This document shows positions 41,962 to 43,185 of a DNA stretch of 43,185 bases, one piece after another. The position numbers and the translations under genes were made by a program. The DNA lies in NCBI GenBank assembly GCA_021296345.1, contig JAGWAN010000014.1, positions 1 through 43,185 on the forward strand, in the 5' to 3' direction. The stretch comes from Acidimicrobiia bacterium. Its GTDB lineage: Bacteria; Actinomycetota; Acidimicrobiia; Spongiisociales; Spongiisociaceae. Under the pieces are notes generated by a model. The model ran no database searches. It was not told the DNA's origin and was given only the letters and a program-made list of their open reading frames with translations. Position 1 is the first letter of the stretch. Each line of letters opens with the position of its first letter.

Positions 41962-43185
41962 CTAGTGGTCTACGCGCCAGGGCTCGACCGCATCCGGGTC
42001 GACGCCGTAGCGAGCGATCGCCTCGGCCACCGCTCCCGGATCAACCCCTCCCGCCCCTGCCAGCTGAGAAAGGACCGCTACCACCACGTTCGGGCCGTCC
42101 ACTTCGTAGAACCGGCGAAGTTCCGCCCGGGCATCGGAACGCCCGAAGCCGTCCGTGCCGAGCGCCGTGTAAGGACCGGGAATCCAGCGGGACACCTGAT
42201 CAGGAACCGCCCGCATGTAGTCCGTCACCGCCACCACCGGACCGTCGACGGCGCTGAGACGCTCGGTGACCAGCGGGGTTCGGGGCGCCCGGTCGGGATG
42301 GAGACGGTTCCATCGCTCCACCGCGATGGCATCGTCCCGGAGCCGGCCGTAGGAGGTCACGCTCCATAGCTCCGCCCCCACCCCATAGCGTTCGGCCAAC
42401 TCGTTGCGGGCCCACCGGGCGGCGCTGTGGCTCGGCCCGGAGAACAGGATCGTCGCCTGATGGGTCACGCCTTCGGGCACTCCGGCAAACCGGTACATCC
42501 CGTTGACGATCCCCTCCCTCACGCCGTCGGGCATGGCCGGCTGGGCATAGGTCTCGTTGTAGATCGTGATGTAGAAGATGATGTCGTCCTGATCGATGCA
42601 CATGCGATGGAGGCCGTGCTCGACGATGACCGCAATCTCGTAGGCGAACGCCGGGTCGTAGCTGACCACGGCCGGGTTGGTCGAGGCCAGGATCAGGCTG
42701 TGCCCGTCCTGGTGCTGGAGGCCCTCCCCCGCCAGGGTGGTCCGGCCGGCGGTGCCTCCCATCAGGAAACCCCGAGCCCGGGCGTCAGCGGCCTGCCAGA
42801 TGAGATCCCCCACGCGCTGGAACCCGAACATCGAGTAGAAGGTGAAGAAGGGGACGGTCATCACCCCGCGGTCGGCGTAGGAGGTGCCCGAAGCGATGAA
42901 GCTACACATCGACCCCGCCTCGGTGATGCCTTCCTCCAGGATCTGGCCGTCCTGGGACTCCTTGTAGGACAGGAGCAGCGCGGCGTCGATCGGCTCGTAC
43001 TTCTGGCCTGCCGAGGCGTAGATCTTCAGCTCCCGGAACAGCCCGTCCATGCCGAAGGTGCGGGCCTCGTCGGGGACGATGGGCACCACCCGCTCCCCGA
43101 AGTCCTCGTCCCGGGTCAGACTCCGGAGCAACCGCACGAAGGCCATGGTGGTGGAAGCCTCGTGGGTGCCCGTGCCCGCATGGAA
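41962..43185 (-). CDS. aceE: Pyruvate dehydrogenase E1 component, AceE type (5' part outside window)
   Basis: C-terminal 407 residues of the homodimeric E1, which decarboxylates pyruvate with thiamine diphosphate for acetyl-CoA synthesis. The reading frame is open to the window edge (FHAGTGTHEASTTMAFVRLL). Recognised blocks are ERVVPIVPDEARTFGMDGLFRELKIYASAGQKYEPID, EEGITEAGSMCSFIASGTSYADRGVMTVPFFTFYSMFGFQR, GGTAGRTTLAGEGLQHQDGHS and the C-terminal transketolase-like domain (WSVTSYGRLRDDAIAVERWNR to GRSDARAELRRFYEVD). Family members have about 900 residues, so roughly 500 lie beyond 43185. Confidence 0.95.
   Translation of the reverse strand, partial: FHAGTGTHEASTTMAFVRLLRSLTRDEDFGERVVPIVPDEARTFGMDGLFRELKIYASAGQKYEPIDAALLLSYKESQDGQILEEGITEAGSMCSFIASGTSYADRGVMTVPFFTFYSMFGFQRVGDLIWQAADARARGFLMGGTAGRTTLAGEGLQHQDGHSLILASTNPAVVSYDPAFAYEIAVIVEHGLHRMCIDQDDIIFYITIYNETYAQPAMPDGVREGIVNGMYRFAGVPEGVTHQATILFSGPSHSAARWARNELAERYGVGAELWSVTSYGRLRDDAIAVERWNRLHPDRAPRTPLVTERLSAVDGPVVAVTDYMRAVPDQVSRWIPGPYTALGTDGFGRSDARAELRRFYEVDGPNVVVAVLSQLAGAGGVDPGAVAEAIARYGVDPDAVEPWRVDH

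Noticed and set aside
1-43185. CRISPR array, prophage or integrase-bordered island
   Set aside because: No regularly spaced direct repeats, phage structural genes or integrase were seen; the only tRNA is next to housekeeping genes, without a visible attachment-site duplication.

Overview
The window is about two thirds G+C and densely packed. Its gene content points to an actinobacterium, most likely an uncultivated member of the class Acidimicrobiia. The reasons are an actinobacterial-type suf cluster with a Rieske ferredoxin between sufD and sufC, a homodimeric AceE-type pyruvate dehydrogenase, MenA (menaquinone), an MprAB-like two-component pair, frequent GTG/TTG starts and several promoters whose -10 box sits only 6-9 nt before the start codon (leaderless transcription). 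This placement is inferred from gene content; no rRNA gene is present.

Region 1 (1-6818, minus strand) is a housekeeping block read recO, uppS, glyS, yceI-like, dnaG, rpoD, followed by tRNA-Asn. Most junctions are short or overlapping, so it is probably one long transcription unit linking repair, cell-wall lipid carrier synthesis, translation, replication priming and the main sigma factor. A pterin-4a-carbinolamine dehydratase diverges from recO. Region 2 (7178-10540) carries a response regulator and histidine kinase pair, convergent to a small secreted protein whose upstream region holds a direct repeat that could be the regulator's operator. A repeat-rich gap of about 0.4 kb follows.

Region 3 (10541-18000) holds Fe-S assembly genes. 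sufD, a Rieske protein and sufC are tightly overlapped. sufB lies 3.5 kb away, separated by a family 5 uracil-DNA glycosylase, a lipoprotein with a DUF4015 glycosidase-like domain and a second sigma-70 factor. Region 4 (18008-25303) has DNA polymerase IV and the glutamate synthase operon gltB-gltD. Region 5 (25408-28720) is a small accessory zone: a Rossmann protein and a class V aminotransferase bracketed by two 100-bp palindromic elements, then a decayed TnpB element with 20-bp inverted ends.

Region 6 (28763-43185) is a mix of metabolic and transport genes: a two-subunit aconitase X, a DUF6941 protein, a trypsin-like lipoprotein, an MFS transporter, a D-2-hydroxyacid dehydrogenase, an SDR, DoxX, an orphan N4-cytosine methyltransferase, an EamA transporter, an ArfB-like ribosome rescue factor, MenA, a SulP transporter, fragments of MazF and VapC toxins, an alpha/beta hydrolase and the 3' part of aceE.

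I found no prophage, CRISPR array or obvious new multi-gene defence system. The most unusual content is non-coding: three families of short palindromic intergenic repeats. One carries a -35-like box upstream of gltB and of the aminotransferase. Another appears to supply the stop codons of neighbouring genes.
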